Part shown: piece after piece, positions 16,962-24,844 of the stretch
Numbering within the stretch: the first letter of the stretch is position 1
Layout: every line of letters starts with the position of its first letter
Assembly (NCBI GenBank): GCA_018696595.1
Contig: JABHQW010000003.1
Coordinates: 1-64,000, forward strand
Direction: 5' to 3'
DNA length: 64,000 bases
DNA from: Candidatus Woesearchaeota archaeon
Lineage (GTDB): Archaea; Nanobdellota; Nanobdellia; Woesearchaeales; GW2011-AR9
Notes under the pieces: model-generated
The model's input: only the letters and a program-made list of their open reading frames with translations
Databases searched by the model: none
Told to the model about the DNA's origin: nothing
Position numbers and translations under genes: made by a program

Positions 16962-17210
16962 TTATTGAATATATTTTGCAATGCCAAGACCTTTTGTTTG
17001 TTGGTTCCGATTACAACCGTAACATTCTGCAGTTACTGTCCCTACTCCTGTTTTGTGCCATTCTTTTACTTCACTTCTTTCAATGTCTAAATAGGGGCAC
17101 GAAATTGTTTGCTTTCCTTCAGAAAGAGTACAGTGTCCTGCAAGTGATGCTGGCATTCCGTTTCTTTCATTACAAAATACAATACTTTTCTCCAATTGAC
17201 TTCTAACCAT
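16962..17210 (-). CDS. Small Cys-rich protein, paralogue of its neighbour
   Basis: I start this at ATG 17210 (82 residues), which has a GGAG ribosome binding site 8 bases upstream; the GTG at 17228 is less likely. Cysteines fall in VFCNER, GHCTLSEG, SCPYLD and ECYGCNRN. The layout mirrors the next protein (16744-16956), pointing to duplication. It lies downstream of the translin gene on the same strand. Confidence 0.5.
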   Translation of the reverse strand: MVRSQLEKSIVFCNERNGMPASLAGHCTLSEGKQTISCPYLDIERSEVKEWHKTGVGTVTAECYGCNRNQQTKGLGIAKYIQ

Positions 17211-17238
17211 TTTATTATCTCCAAACACCCAAGAACTC

Positions 17239-17799
17239 TTATCTTTTCTTCAACTTTAGATCCAACACCAGATCTTCTAACTTCCTAAGATCGTATTTAA
17301 CGGCATCAACTTTTCTTCGGATATCATTACTTCGGAAATCAAATTTAAGTAATTCGCCATAAATCATATCCACTTCGTCTTTGATCTTACCCACTTTAGC
17401 AACTTGACCTTTTCCAGCTAGAAATACTGCTTTTCGAACTAACTCACCGGGAAGATCTGCTAATCCTAATACAAAATGATCCGCAGCAACTTTTAAGTCA
17501 ATTAGTTTTCCATTCTTAACAAAATTGTAATATAGAATTGCTTCTACATATTCTTGAATAGCAACTTTATAGCTTCCTTCAGTGGACATCTTTTTGCTAT
17601 GTAATGCAATGGCATCCACTTTCTTTTTTTCAGATTCAATTTGTTTAACTAGCTTTCCAGCTTCGAGAATTTCATCCCGATGTACAGCGTAAATTAATTG
17701 TTTACTTAATTTAAGAACTACTCTGCTTTGTTTGATTAATTTCTCTCGTTCTGAGTCATAATCTTGAATTTGTTTCATTAATTTCTTGAAGTTTACCAT
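17239..17799 (-). CDS. Translin family protein
   Basis: The 186-residue all-helical protein matches archaeal translin: the hallmark GLADLPGELVRKAV (about residues 110-123) and a C-terminal KYDLRKLEDLVLDL. Translins form octameric barrels that bind single-stranded nucleic acid; with TRAX they act as RNases, but archaeal forms are less understood. No TRAX partner is visible here. Confidence 0.85.
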   Translation of the reverse strand: MVNFKKLMKQIQDYDSEREKLIKQSRVVLKLSKQLIYAVHRDEILEAGKLVKQIESEKKKVDAIALHSKKMSTEGSYKVAIQEYVEAILYYNFVKNGKLIDLKVAADHFVLGLADLPGELVRKAVFLAGKGQVAKVGKIKDEVDMIYGELLKFDFRSNDIRRKVDAVKYDLRKLEDLVLDLKLKKR

Positions 17800-17928
17800 A
17801 GTACTCTAAAATAGATGTTCTTTTATAAGGGTTTCTGGGGATTTTGATTTGGTTAAAATATTTCAACTAAAAAAGTTAATTCAAAGCAAAACATTTATAT
17901 AACCCTCCTCTAATTTTAACTTAAACTG

Positions 17929-18009
17929 AGAGCAATTAATTATTGAACTAAATAATTGCTCTGGTATATACAAAAGCATTACTTAAATGTTTGAAACATT
18001 AGTGCTTTT
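17929..18009 (+). promoter_or_regulatory. Two strong hairpins in the leader of the LSm gene
   Basis: A TATA-like TTTATATAAC (about 17894-17903) predicts a start near 17925, giving a leader of about 120 bases before the LSm ATG. It contains hairpin 1, AGAGCAATTA/TAATTGCTCT (17929-17938 with 17953-17962), and hairpin 2, AAAAGCA/TGCTTTT (17972-17978 with 18003-18009) enclosing AATGTTTGAAACATT. Most other genes here are leaderless, so this leader stands out. It may be an autoregulatory site or a separate small RNA. Confidence 0.5.
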
Positions 18010-18043
18010 AGTATAATTCATATAATGGGGTGTAATAATTAAA

Positions 18044-18271
18044 ATGGAAGAAAACTCAAGACCTTTAGACGCATTGAATGCAGCAAGAGGAAAATCAGTA
18101 TTAGTAGACTTAAAGAACGGCACTAGATTTGTCGGTAAGCTAAAAGCTTTTGATATTCATATTAACGTAGTTTTAGATGAAGCAGAAGAACACAAAGATG
18201 GCGAAGTTAAAAGAAAATTAGGAACCGTCTTTATTCGAGGAGATACAATTATTATTTTGTCTCCTGCTTAA
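18044..18271 (+). CDS. Archaeal Sm-like RNA-binding protein (LSm)
   Basis: The 75-residue protein is a complete Sm fold: Sm1 (SVLVDLKNGTRFVGKLKAFD and NVVLDEAEE) and Sm2 (TVFIRGDTIIILS). Archaeal LSm proteins form heptameric rings that bind U-rich RNA and act in RNA processing. It pairs with the L37e gene 22 bases downstream, a common archaeal order. The ATG is preceded by GGGGTG at a loose distance. Confidence 0.93.
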   Translation: MEENSRPLDALNAARGKSVLVDLKNGTRFVGKLKAFDIHINVVLDEAEEHKDGEVKRKLGTVFIRGDTIIILSPA

Positions 18272-18293
18272 ATTATTGTAGAGGAATTAGAAA

Positions 18294-18467
18294 ATGACTA
18301 AAGGAACACCAAGCATGGGAAAACGGTCTGGAAAAAAGACCCACATGAGATGTAGAAGATGCGGTAAGCCTGCATATCACATGAGTAAAAAGAAATGTGC
18401 TTCTTGTGGCTACGGAGAAACAGCTAAGTTGAGAAAGTACGCTTGGAACAAGAAAAATTCCGCTTAA
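18294..18467 (+). CDS. rpl37e: Large-subunit ribosomal protein L37e
   Basis: This 57-residue basic protein contains a zinc site with CRRCG (residues 19-23) and CASCG (34-38), and the usual start MTKGTPSMGKR. GAGGAA lies 9 bases before the ATG. It belongs to the archaeal/eukaryotic ribosome. The last codons (NKKNSA) are repeated about 60 bases downstream (18507-18528). Confidence 0.95.
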   Translation: MTKGTPSMGKRSGKKTHMRCRRCGKPAYHMSKKKCASCGYGETAKLRKYAWNKKNSA

Positions 18468-18504
18468 ATTTTTCTGTTCTGAAAATTAATATCCTTTAAT
18501 TTTT

Positions 18505-18528
18505 ATGAACAAGAAAAACTCTGCTTAA
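18505..18528 (+). repeat. Second copy of the L37e gene 3' end (mini-frame MNKKNSA)
   Basis: Bases 18507-18528 match 18446-18467 at 20 of 22 positions, and both differences are synonymous (AAT TCC versus AAC TCT). The copy is led by an ATG where L37e has TGG, giving a seven-residue frame that ends in TAA. This is the same pattern as downstream of SRP54. The match is short, so chance is less firmly excluded. Confidence 0.65.
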
Positions 18529-18582
18529 TTCTTATTTTTATTTTATTCTTAAACTTTCTAAAAATAATAAAAAATTAAAAAA

Positions 18583-19245
18583 TTAATTTTCCTTAAAGTA
18601 ATCTTCACAACTTGTTTTTACCATTTGACTCTTGATTAATTCACATTTTTCTTCATTATTGCTCAATTTTGCTATTTTTAAAATACATGAACCCTCTGAA
18701 ATTGTATTTTTTAAAGAAGAACATAGTTCGATGTTTAATGTTGTTTTAGCAATCTGGAAAATACATTTTTCTTTATCAACATAATTCAAATATTCACATA
18801 ACAGGGCATCATTTGTTACAATAGCTAATTCATGTCTACATTCTAGTTGTTGCTTTGAGTTATCAATAACTGAACAGAATTCATTATCTTTGCTATTAAT
18901 AGCAAAATAGTAATGGCAATTATCTTTCCAATATTGGTCTCCAATTTCTTTACAAGTCTCGGGATTGTTAGTTAATTTTGCAATCTGGGTGTGACAATTT
19001 CCTTTGACTTTATCAGTAACAATCAAATTACAAACTTCTAAATCTTTTTTTGTTTCAGCTAATTTTACGATGCAAAGATCTCTTAAAACCTGACTGGAAA
19101 TCTTGCTACATTGATTTGCTTCGTCATAACAATTGTCTTTTGCAGTTCCTTCTAAAGAAATACATTCATCATTGGCTTCTGTCACCTGACAAGCCGTTAA
19201 GATTAACATTGATACTACTAAAATGGTGATAATGATTTTTTTCAT
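18583..19245 (-). CDS. Cys-rich repeat lipoprotein
   Basis: I start this at ATG 19245, which has a perfect AAAGGAGGA ribosome binding site 6 bases away; a longer frame from 19278 is less likely. The 220-residue protein has a signal peptide with lipobox LTAC, then about seven units of roughly 28 residues with the pattern C-x-x-I, then x-C, then IAKxTxNxExC. The paired cysteines would stabilise helical hairpins outside the cell. The role is unknown, perhaps surface adhesion or binding. Confidence 0.65.
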   Translation of the reverse strand: MKKIIITILVVSMLILTACQVTEANDECISLEGTAKDNCYDEANQCSKISSQVLRDLCIVKLAETKKDLEVCNLIVTDKVKGNCHTQIAKLTNNPETCKEIGDQYWKDNCHYYFAINSKDNEFCSVIDNSKQQLECRHELAIVTNDALLCEYLNYVDKEKCIFQIAKTTLNIELCSSLKNTISEGSCILKIAKLSNNEEKCELIKSQMVKTSCEDYFKEN

Positions 19246-19312
19246 TTTAATCCTCCTTTGTACATTTAATAAGAACAAGAAAAAATGATATTTAAAGTTT
19301 GTGAATTAAATC

Positions 19313-19765
19313 TTATTTTTCATGAATAACTACCAAAGATTGGGTTTTATCAATTCCTGCAATTTTTTGGAATTTCTTAAGTAAGAACTGATCATATGCT
19401 TCAACATCTTTTACTCTTACTCTCATTATGATATCTGTTCCGCCTGTAACTACGGCCACTTCTGAGACTTCTGGGAGCATTTTAATCTCTTTAGCTAATT
19501 GGTGCTGGTCTTTCTTTAGTTCTCGTAAAGTCTTGTAATCTACTGATACTAAAACCATTACTGAGAAACCTTTCTCAATTTGTTTATAATCTAAATCAAC
19601 TGTAAATTTTTTGATAATTTTCTCTTGTTTTAATTTTCTGATTCTATTATGTATGGTTGTAGCTGGAAGTAATGTTTTCTTAGCAATCTGTCGAGTAGTA
19701 TAATCTCCGTGTTCTTCTAATATTTCAATAATCTTTTTATCTTTCTCGTCCAGTTTGTAAGTCAT
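19313..19765 (-). CDS. Lrp/AsnC-family transcriptional regulator
   Basis: The 150-residue protein has an N-terminal winged helix (TTRQIAKKTLLPATTIHNRI) and a C-terminal RAM ligand domain (about 65-145, with VSEVAVVTGGTDIIMRV). Members form octamers and respond to amino acids. The nearby asparagine genes (AsnA at 20699 and the AsnRS at 24845) make an amino-acid signal plausible but unproven. Confidence 0.85.
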   Translation of the reverse strand: MTYKLDEKDKKIIEILEEHGDYTTRQIAKKTLLPATTIHNRIRKLKQEKIIKKFTVDLDYKQIEKGFSVMVLVSVDYKTLRELKKDQHQLAKEIKMLPEVSEVAVVTGGTDIIMRVRVKDVEAYDQFLLKKFQKIAGIDKTQSLVVIHEK

Positions 19766-19898
19766 AATGGAACAAATGTCCCACTTTTATATAAATGTTT
19801 CGTGAATACTGCCTATTTTTCCATTATTTTTGGAGTAACTATATATAGTAACTCCTCTCTTGAGATATTAGGAAAAAGAGGTTTGAGATGTTTACAAA

Positions 19899-20183
19899 AT
19901 GAAACACCTAAAAACATTACAGGAAGAGGACCTTGGTTTTGCCGAGGGCGGACAAGTGGGCGTCAACATTGAACTAATTTGGGAAATGACTCAGAAAGAA
20001 GAAACTTTCGCAGAAGAATTCGCCAAAACAATGGCTCATGAATTAATGCACGTTCTTTTAGCGGATGCGCTAGGGAATAAATTGCGAAAAGTCCCTGTAA
20101 TTGTTGAAGAGGCGGTAATTCGTCATATCTTAGGTGAAGAGTGGACTGAAGAAATTGCTGCTATGTATTTGGAGGTGAGCTAA
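19899..20183 (+). CDS. Minigluzincin-like zinc peptidase
   Basis: The 94-residue protein contains AHELMHVLLADALG with the HExxH motif (about residues 47-51) and a later helix VEEAVIRHI that can supply the third (Glu) zinc ligand, 21 residues on. This matches the compact gluzincin fold described for archaeal minigluzincins. The 26-residue gene that follows may belong to the same unit. Its promoter has the palindromic TATA region ACTATATATAGT. Confidence 0.65.
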   Translation: MKHLKTLQEEDLGFAEGGQVGVNIELIWEMTQKEETFAEEFAKTMAHELMHVLLADALGNKLRKVPVIVEEAVIRHILGEEWTEEIAAMYLEVS

Positions 20184-20184
20184 A

Positions 20185-20265
20185 ATGACTGCTGATAAAG
20201 AATTAGAATATGAATTGAAACGGATCGAATGGGAGAAAAAGATGGGATTGAAGTTTAGGTATTGA
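20185..20265 (+). CDS. Possible 26-residue peptide gene
   Basis: A short frame starts one base after the minigluzincin stop, with a strong GGAGGTGAG ribosome binding site placed inside the end of that gene. The peptide is charged and helical (ELEYELKRIEWEKK). The ribosome binding site and spacing argue that it is translated; function unknown. Confidence 0.45.
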   Translation: MTADKELEYELKRIEWEKKMGLKFRY

Positions 20266-20295
20266 TTGTACTGAAATAATGGAGGAATAATAAAA

Positions 20296-20604
20296 ATGAA
20301 ATTTAAAAAAACAATTTGTGGGTTAATTGCAGCTTTAAGTATTGGAGCTGCTGGTTGTAATGATCATAGGACTGAAGGAGTATCTTATCCTGTTAAAGGA
20401 TGCTCTTGGCACAATTATCGTTTTACTTTTAAGGGAGATAAATTACTCAGTGTAACTGCACCTTGTGTCTCTGAAGATAAGATGACTTGTCTTTATACTG
20501 AAGGTAATAAAAAAGAATGCCCAGGTCAACATACTTCTCATAAAGTAGATCAAGAAGTACTTGATAAATATCTTCGAATTTATGAAGAAGGTCAGAAGCA
20601 TTGA
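20296..20604 (+). CDS. Small lipoprotein of unknown function
   Basis: The 102-residue protein has a signal peptide with lipobox GAAGC (Cys at about 21) and a mature domain with four further cysteines. A GGAGGAA ribosome binding site lies before the ATG. The domain (SYPVKGCSWHNYRFTF, then LSVTAPCVSED) is not one I recognise. Confidence 0.55.
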   Translation: MKFKKTICGLIAALSIGAAGCNDHRTEGVSYPVKGCSWHNYRFTFKGDKLLSVTAPCVSEDKMTCLYTEGNKKECPGQHTSHKVDQEVLDKYLRIYEEGQKH

Positions 20605-20698
20605 AAAAAGATGTGAAGTAAATATTTTTATTGATTAAATAGGAAATAATAAATAGTGATAGTTGTTAGGTTAACCTATCAAAGGAGGTTCAGATAAA

Positions 20699-21727
20699 AT
20701 GGAAATATTACCAAAAGGATATAAATCAAAATTAAGTTTCTTTGAAACCGAAGAAGCGATTAAGCTAGTTAAAGACACTTTCCAGAAACAGTTGTCTAAA
20801 AAGTTATCTTTACATCGAGTTACTGCACCAAGATTTTTAATGGTTGGTAAAGGTTTACAAGATGATCTTGCGGGAACACAAACTCCTGTTGATTTTAAAG
20901 TTAAGTTTAGTAAAACCCCAGTTGAGGTTGTACATAGTTTAGCAAAATGGAAAAGGCATGCATTAGGTAAATATGGTTTTAAACATGGCACCGGATTATA
21001 TACAGATATGGATGCAATAAGAAAAGATGAAGATATCTCGCCAATACATAGCATTTATGTTGATCAGTGGGATTGGGAAAGAGTTATTTCTAAAGAAGAA
21101 AGAACAATTCCGTTTTTGAAAAAAGTTGTTAAGAAAATTTATGCTGCAATTTTAGAAACAGAAAAGGTTGTTGAGAAAAAGTATTCTAGTTTGAAATCTA
21201 AATTGCCAAAAGAGATTAAATTTTTACATGCTCAAGAGTTGGAAGACTTATATCCAAAATTATCTATGAAAGAACGTGAAAAAGCGATTGCTAAAAAGCA
21301 TGGTGCAGTTTTTTTAATAGGTATTGGTCATCCTTTAAAGTCTGGAGAAGCGCATGATGTTCGTGCTGCAGATTATGATGATTGGTCAACAGAAACTTCT
21401 AAAGAGAGAAAAGGATTAAACGGAGATATTTTAGTTTGGGATTCTGTAAGAGATGATGTCTTAGAATTGTCTTCAATGGGAATTCGTGTAGCGGCAGAAT
21501 CGTTAGAAATTCAATTGAAACATATGGGTCTTGAAGAAAGAAAATCACTTGCTTTCCATAAAGCTGTTCTGGAAGAGAAACTACCTTTAACAATTGGTGG
21601 CGGAATTGGACAATCTCGGCTGTGTATGATTATGTTACACAAAGCTCATGTTGGAGAAGTACAAGCATCTATTTGGCCGGATGAAGTTGAAGAAGAGTTC
21701 GCTAAAAAGAAGGTTGTGTTGTTGTAA
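20699..21727 (+). CDS. asnA: Aspartate-ammonia ligase (AsnA-type asparagine synthetase)
   Basis: The 342-residue protein matches AsnA: TAPRFLMVGKGLQDDLAGTQ near residues 42-61, AKWKRHALGKYGF, DQWDWE and the final GGGIGQSRLCM. It makes asparagine from aspartate, ammonia and ATP, and has the class II tRNA-synthetase fold. It has an AAAGGAGG ribosome binding site. An AsnRS-type gene lies 3 kb downstream, so asparagine supply and tRNA charging are close together. Confidence 0.9.
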   Translation: MEILPKGYKSKLSFFETEEAIKLVKDTFQKQLSKKLSLHRVTAPRFLMVGKGLQDDLAGTQTPVDFKVKFSKTPVEVVHSLAKWKRHALGKYGFKHGTGLYTDMDAIRKDEDISPIHSIYVDQWDWERVISKEERTIPFLKKVVKKIYAAILETEKVVEKKYSSLKSKLPKEIKFLHAQELEDLYPKLSMKEREKAIAKKHGAVFLIGIGHPLKSGEAHDVRAADYDDWSTETSKERKGLNGDILVWDSVRDDVLELSSMGIRVAAESLEIQLKHMGLEERKSLAFHKAVLEEKLPLTIGGGIGQSRLCMIMLHKAHVGEVQASIWPDEVEEEFAKKKVVLL

Positions 21728-21766
21728 TCAATAACTTTTTATATTCTTTTATTATTGTCATTTCTT

Positions 21767-22480
21767 ATGAATAAGATAATTAGAGACATAGAAGCAATAA
21801 AAAGATTATCTCGAAAGGTACTTTTAGATTTAAAAAGAAGAAAACTTAAGAAAGCTAAAGAGCATTTAAACGATATTATTGCTTTTGATATGGATGAATT
21901 AACAAGATTGCAAAGAGAGAATGGCGATAGAGAAGTAATTGATGAATGCTTAATTGTTTTAAAACAAGCCAGAAGGGCATTACAAAATGTTAATAATTTT
22001 GATAATTTAGTAGAAGCAAAAAAGTTAGTGCAAAAGATTGGGGCAATTGAAGAAAAAGAGTTATCACAAATAAGATTAAGAGCACACCATGTTGGCAAGA
22101 TTCTTGGATATCACTTGTCTCCAAAAGTTTTTGAATTATCTGATGCTGAATATCTTGCCGAGATGCATGAAGTCATGAAAAATGATCCTAATTATCCTAA
22201 TGATTTTTATTCTGATGAATGGTTTTTAGGAATGAGAGAAATATTTAAAAAAATGTTTGATGATCCTACCATTAAATTTGAATATGTTACTGGTTCTGAT
22301 TCTCTTTGTACGCTTTGTCACCATAGGAAAAAATGTATTGATGTTAATCATGAATTTCATGAAGTTGTAAATAAACATGATGCAAAAGAGGCAGTTGAAC
22401 ATTCTGATTTAAAGAAAGGGAGAAATTATGGTGTTAAGTTTATCTTGCAAATCTATAAAAAGAAAGGTTGGCTTAAGTAG
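21767..22480 (+). CDS. Helical protein with DUF1284-like Cys motif
   Basis: I start at ATG 21767 because a TATA-like TTTATATT lies about 27 bases before it; the frame extends to 21755. The N-terminal half is a long helical, Lys/Arg/Glu-rich segment. The C-terminal half (about 105-237) starts RLRAHHVGKILGY and contains CTLCHHRKKC, the layout of DUF1284, a presumed iron-sulphur-binding domain. The helical-DUF1284 joining is unusual. Function unknown. Confidence 0.55.
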   Translation: MNKIIRDIEAIKRLSRKVLLDLKRRKLKKAKEHLNDIIAFDMDELTRLQRENGDREVIDECLIVLKQARRALQNVNNFDNLVEAKKLVQKIGAIEEKELSQIRLRAHHVGKILGYHLSPKVFELSDAEYLAEMHEVMKNDPNYPNDFYSDEWFLGMREIFKKMFDDPTIKFEYVTGSDSLCTLCHHRKKCIDVNHEFHEVVNKHDAKEAVEHSDLKKGRNYGVKFILQIYKKKGWLK

Positions 22481-22540
22481 GTTCTAATTATCTTATAACA
22501 ATTACATTTATATATCTCTTTTCTTTCTTTAATTAATAAT

Positions 22541-22798
22541 ATGAACTTACAAAAAGAAGTAACTGAAATCAAAGAAAGAAACAAAAAAGTAGAAGCAGAC
22601 AAAGCCTGGGAAACTAGTTGGAGCAGGAAACTTGTTATTGCTGTTCTAACTTATGCTGTTATTGTAATATTTTTTTACTTTGCTGATTTGCCAAAACCAT
22701 TTGTTAATTCTATTGTTCCTACTTTGGGTTTTGTATTATCAACATTAACCTTAACCTGGTTTAAGAAATTGTGGATAAAGATAACTTACAAAAAATGA
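22541..22798 (+). CDS. Small membrane protein with two membrane segments
   Basis: The 85-residue protein has a charged N-terminal helix of about 32 residues, then two membrane segments (about 33-50 and 57-73) and a basic tail. No family recognised. Its stop overlaps the ATG of the next gene (ATGA), so the two are coupled. Confidence 0.5.
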   Translation: MNLQKEVTEIKERNKKVEADKAWETSWSRKLVIAVLTYAVIVIFFYFADLPKPFVNSIVPTLGFVLSTLTLTWFKKLWIKITYKK

Positions 22799-23370
22799 AA
22801 AAGATATATCAGCAAATCTGGAAACTAGCTAAACCATACTACCAGAAAGGCCGTCCGATGGACATTGATCACATTGAATGGATGATGAAAGATGCTTTAC
22901 TTGTTTCTGAGAAAGAAAGATTGGATGATACTTTATTGCTACCTTTAGTAATTCTGCATGATGTTGGTTACGCTGAGGTTCCTAAAGATAACCCTTACAA
23001 TTTAGATTTAAGAAAAGCGCATATGAAAGCAGGTAAGAAGATTGCCAAAGATATTTTAGAAAAAGTAGATTATCCAAAAGAGAAAATTGAACAAATATCT
23101 TATTACGTTTCTGTACATGATAATTGGGCTTTAGGGGATAATAAAATTTACAAAAAAGATATTATTCTGGGAACTTTTACGGATTTAGATTTTACCTGGA
23201 TGACAACTAAGAAAGGTTTTCCTGCTTTAATGAAAATTCTTAAAAAGAATAAAAAAGAAATGATTGAATATCTTAAAAATAATGAAAAATTATCTTTGAG
23301 ACCATTCGTAACGAAAACTACTGAAGAATTATTTCAGAAATATCTTCAAGCCAGGAAGAAAGCTTTATAA
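22795..23370 (+). CDS. HD-domain phosphohydrolase
   Basis: Starting at ATG 22795 (4-base overlap with the preceding stop), the protein has 191 residues. The HD signature is visible: a first His in the DIDHIEWMM region, LVILHDVGYAE (HD pair), KAHMKAGKK and a later SVHDNW. Such enzymes hydrolyse phosphate esters of nucleotides; the substrate is unknown. A GTG at 22771 is possible but less likely. Confidence 0.75.
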   Translation: MKKIYQQIWKLAKPYYQKGRPMDIDHIEWMMKDALLVSEKERLDDTLLLPLVILHDVGYAEVPKDNPYNLDLRKAHMKAGKKIAKDILEKVDYPKEKIEQISYYVSVHDNWALGDNKIYKKDIILGTFTDLDFTWMTTKKGFPALMKILKKNKKEMIEYLKNNEKLSLRPFVTKTTEELFQKYLQARKKAL

Positions 23371-23432
23371 AATTCAATATAATCATTAAATTTAGTTTAT
23401 TTAGTGAATAAAAAAGAGGAATGGAGATAAAA

Positions 23433-24755
23433 ATGAAAAATATATTATTAATAAGTTTATGTTTACTAACAACTATTTTTTTGTTAGCTGGATGTACTAA
23501 TCAATTTAATGAAGTTGAAGAAATTGTTGTGGAAGAATTTGAAGAAGATTCTGTTGCTGAAGCGGATGAAGAGATATTAGTACCCGAAATTAACAATATA
23601 TTAACAGAAAAGTTTACGACTATTGCTGGAAAAAAAGATTTTTACAATACAAATTTTGTTTCTGAAGGAGACAATGTTCGTTTTATGCCTGAACTAACTG
23701 GTAAGTCTGACGTTTATAATTGGAGATCTAGTATTGATGGTCATCTGAGTTCAAATCAAATCTTTGTAACAAATGATTTGTCGCCAGGAATCCACCTGAT
23801 TTATTTTAAAGTCGGGCTTGGGGATAAGTGGTCTGATGAAGTTAATACAAAATTAGAAGTAAAGAAAAAAGCAACAACAGTAACAACAAAAGCTCCTACT
23901 AAACCAGAGGCAAAAATAGATTACATTACACCAACCTCAGCAGAGATGGGAGATAAAGTTGAATTTTCTGGAGATAAAAAAGAAAAAAATCTCCTTTCAA
24001 AAAATTCCATTCCTAAACATGGTTGTAGTTGGAGATCTAATATTGATGGTCAGTTAAGTTCCGGGTGCAGTTTTAGTAGTTCTTCGTTATCTGTAGGAAC
24101 CCACACTATTTATCTTAAAGTTAGAAGTTATAACTTAGTTTTAGTCAAGGATGGAAAAACAGGAAAAGTTTATAGTGATTGGTCAGAGGAAGTAAGCCAA
24201 GAAATAACAATCAAGCAAACTAAAACAGCACCTTCAGCACATATTGATTCAATATTTCCTAATTTGATTAAAGATGTTGAAGAAGCTTCTTTAAGTGGAC
24301 ATGGTGAGGGAGATAATGAAATTGTTGCTTACGAATGGAGGTCTGATATTAGTGGGGTTTTAAGTGATTTAAGTTCAGCAACTGTTTCAGAATTGTCTCC
24401 GGGAACCCATGCCATCTATTTTAAGGTTCAAGATAATAATGGTGTGTGGTCAGAAGAAGCAAGTTCCACATTAGTGGTAGAAAATACTTTTTCACCTGTA
24501 GCTTATATTGATATGATATCACCTAATCCTGCAACCACAGTGGATGATATTTTGTTTGTTGCTAATGGAGAAGATAGTGATGGTGTTATAATTGCTTGTA
24601 GTTGGAGAATGGATGATTATGGCGTAATCTCTGATCAATGTTCATTTGGTGCTTCTGAATTTGAAGCTGGTACATATGTTTTTTATCTTCAGGTACAAGA
24701 TAATGATGGCTTATGGTCAGAAGAAGTAACTGGGATTTTAGAAGTGAATGAATAA
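23433..24755 (+). CDS. Secreted lipoprotein with Ig/PKD-like repeats
   Basis: Started at ATG 23433 (GGAG 6 bases upstream), the 440-residue protein has a lipobox LLAGC and an acidic linker. It then has four Ig/PKD-like domains, each with WRSxIDGxLS and SPGTHxIYFKVxDxxGxWSEE. Such folds are common in archaeal surface proteins for adhesion or spacing. The first unit is the most divergent. Confidence 0.75.
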   Translation: MKNILLISLCLLTTIFLLAGCTNQFNEVEEIVVEEFEEDSVAEADEEILVPEINNILTEKFTTIAGKKDFYNTNFVSEGDNVRFMPELTGKSDVYNWRSSIDGHLSSNQIFVTNDLSPGIHLIYFKVGLGDKWSDEVNTKLEVKKKATTVTTKAPTKPEAKIDYITPTSAEMGDKVEFSGDKKEKNLLSKNSIPKHGCSWRSNIDGQLSSGCSFSSSSLSVGTHTIYLKVRSYNLVLVKDGKTGKVYSDWSEEVSQEITIKQTKTAPSAHIDSIFPNLIKDVEEASLSGHGEGDNEIVAYEWRSDISGVLSDLSSATVSELSPGTHAIYFKVQDNNGVWSEEASSTLVVENTFSPVAYIDMISPNPATTVDDILFVANGEDSDGVIIACSWRMDDYGVISDQCSFGASEFEAGTYVFYLQVQDNDGLWSEEVTGILEVNE

Positions 24756-24844
24756 TTTTTTCTTTTTTCTCATTTTTCTCATGAATTTGTTTAAACTTTA
24801 ATTCCTAAGAAAGCTTTATAAAATATAATAAAATAACTTTTAAT

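Noticed and set aside
16829-17206. A 125-residue plus-strand frame opposite the two Cys-rich genes
   Set aside because: It is the complement of two paralogous genes that keep a shared cysteine pattern and have proper start signals.
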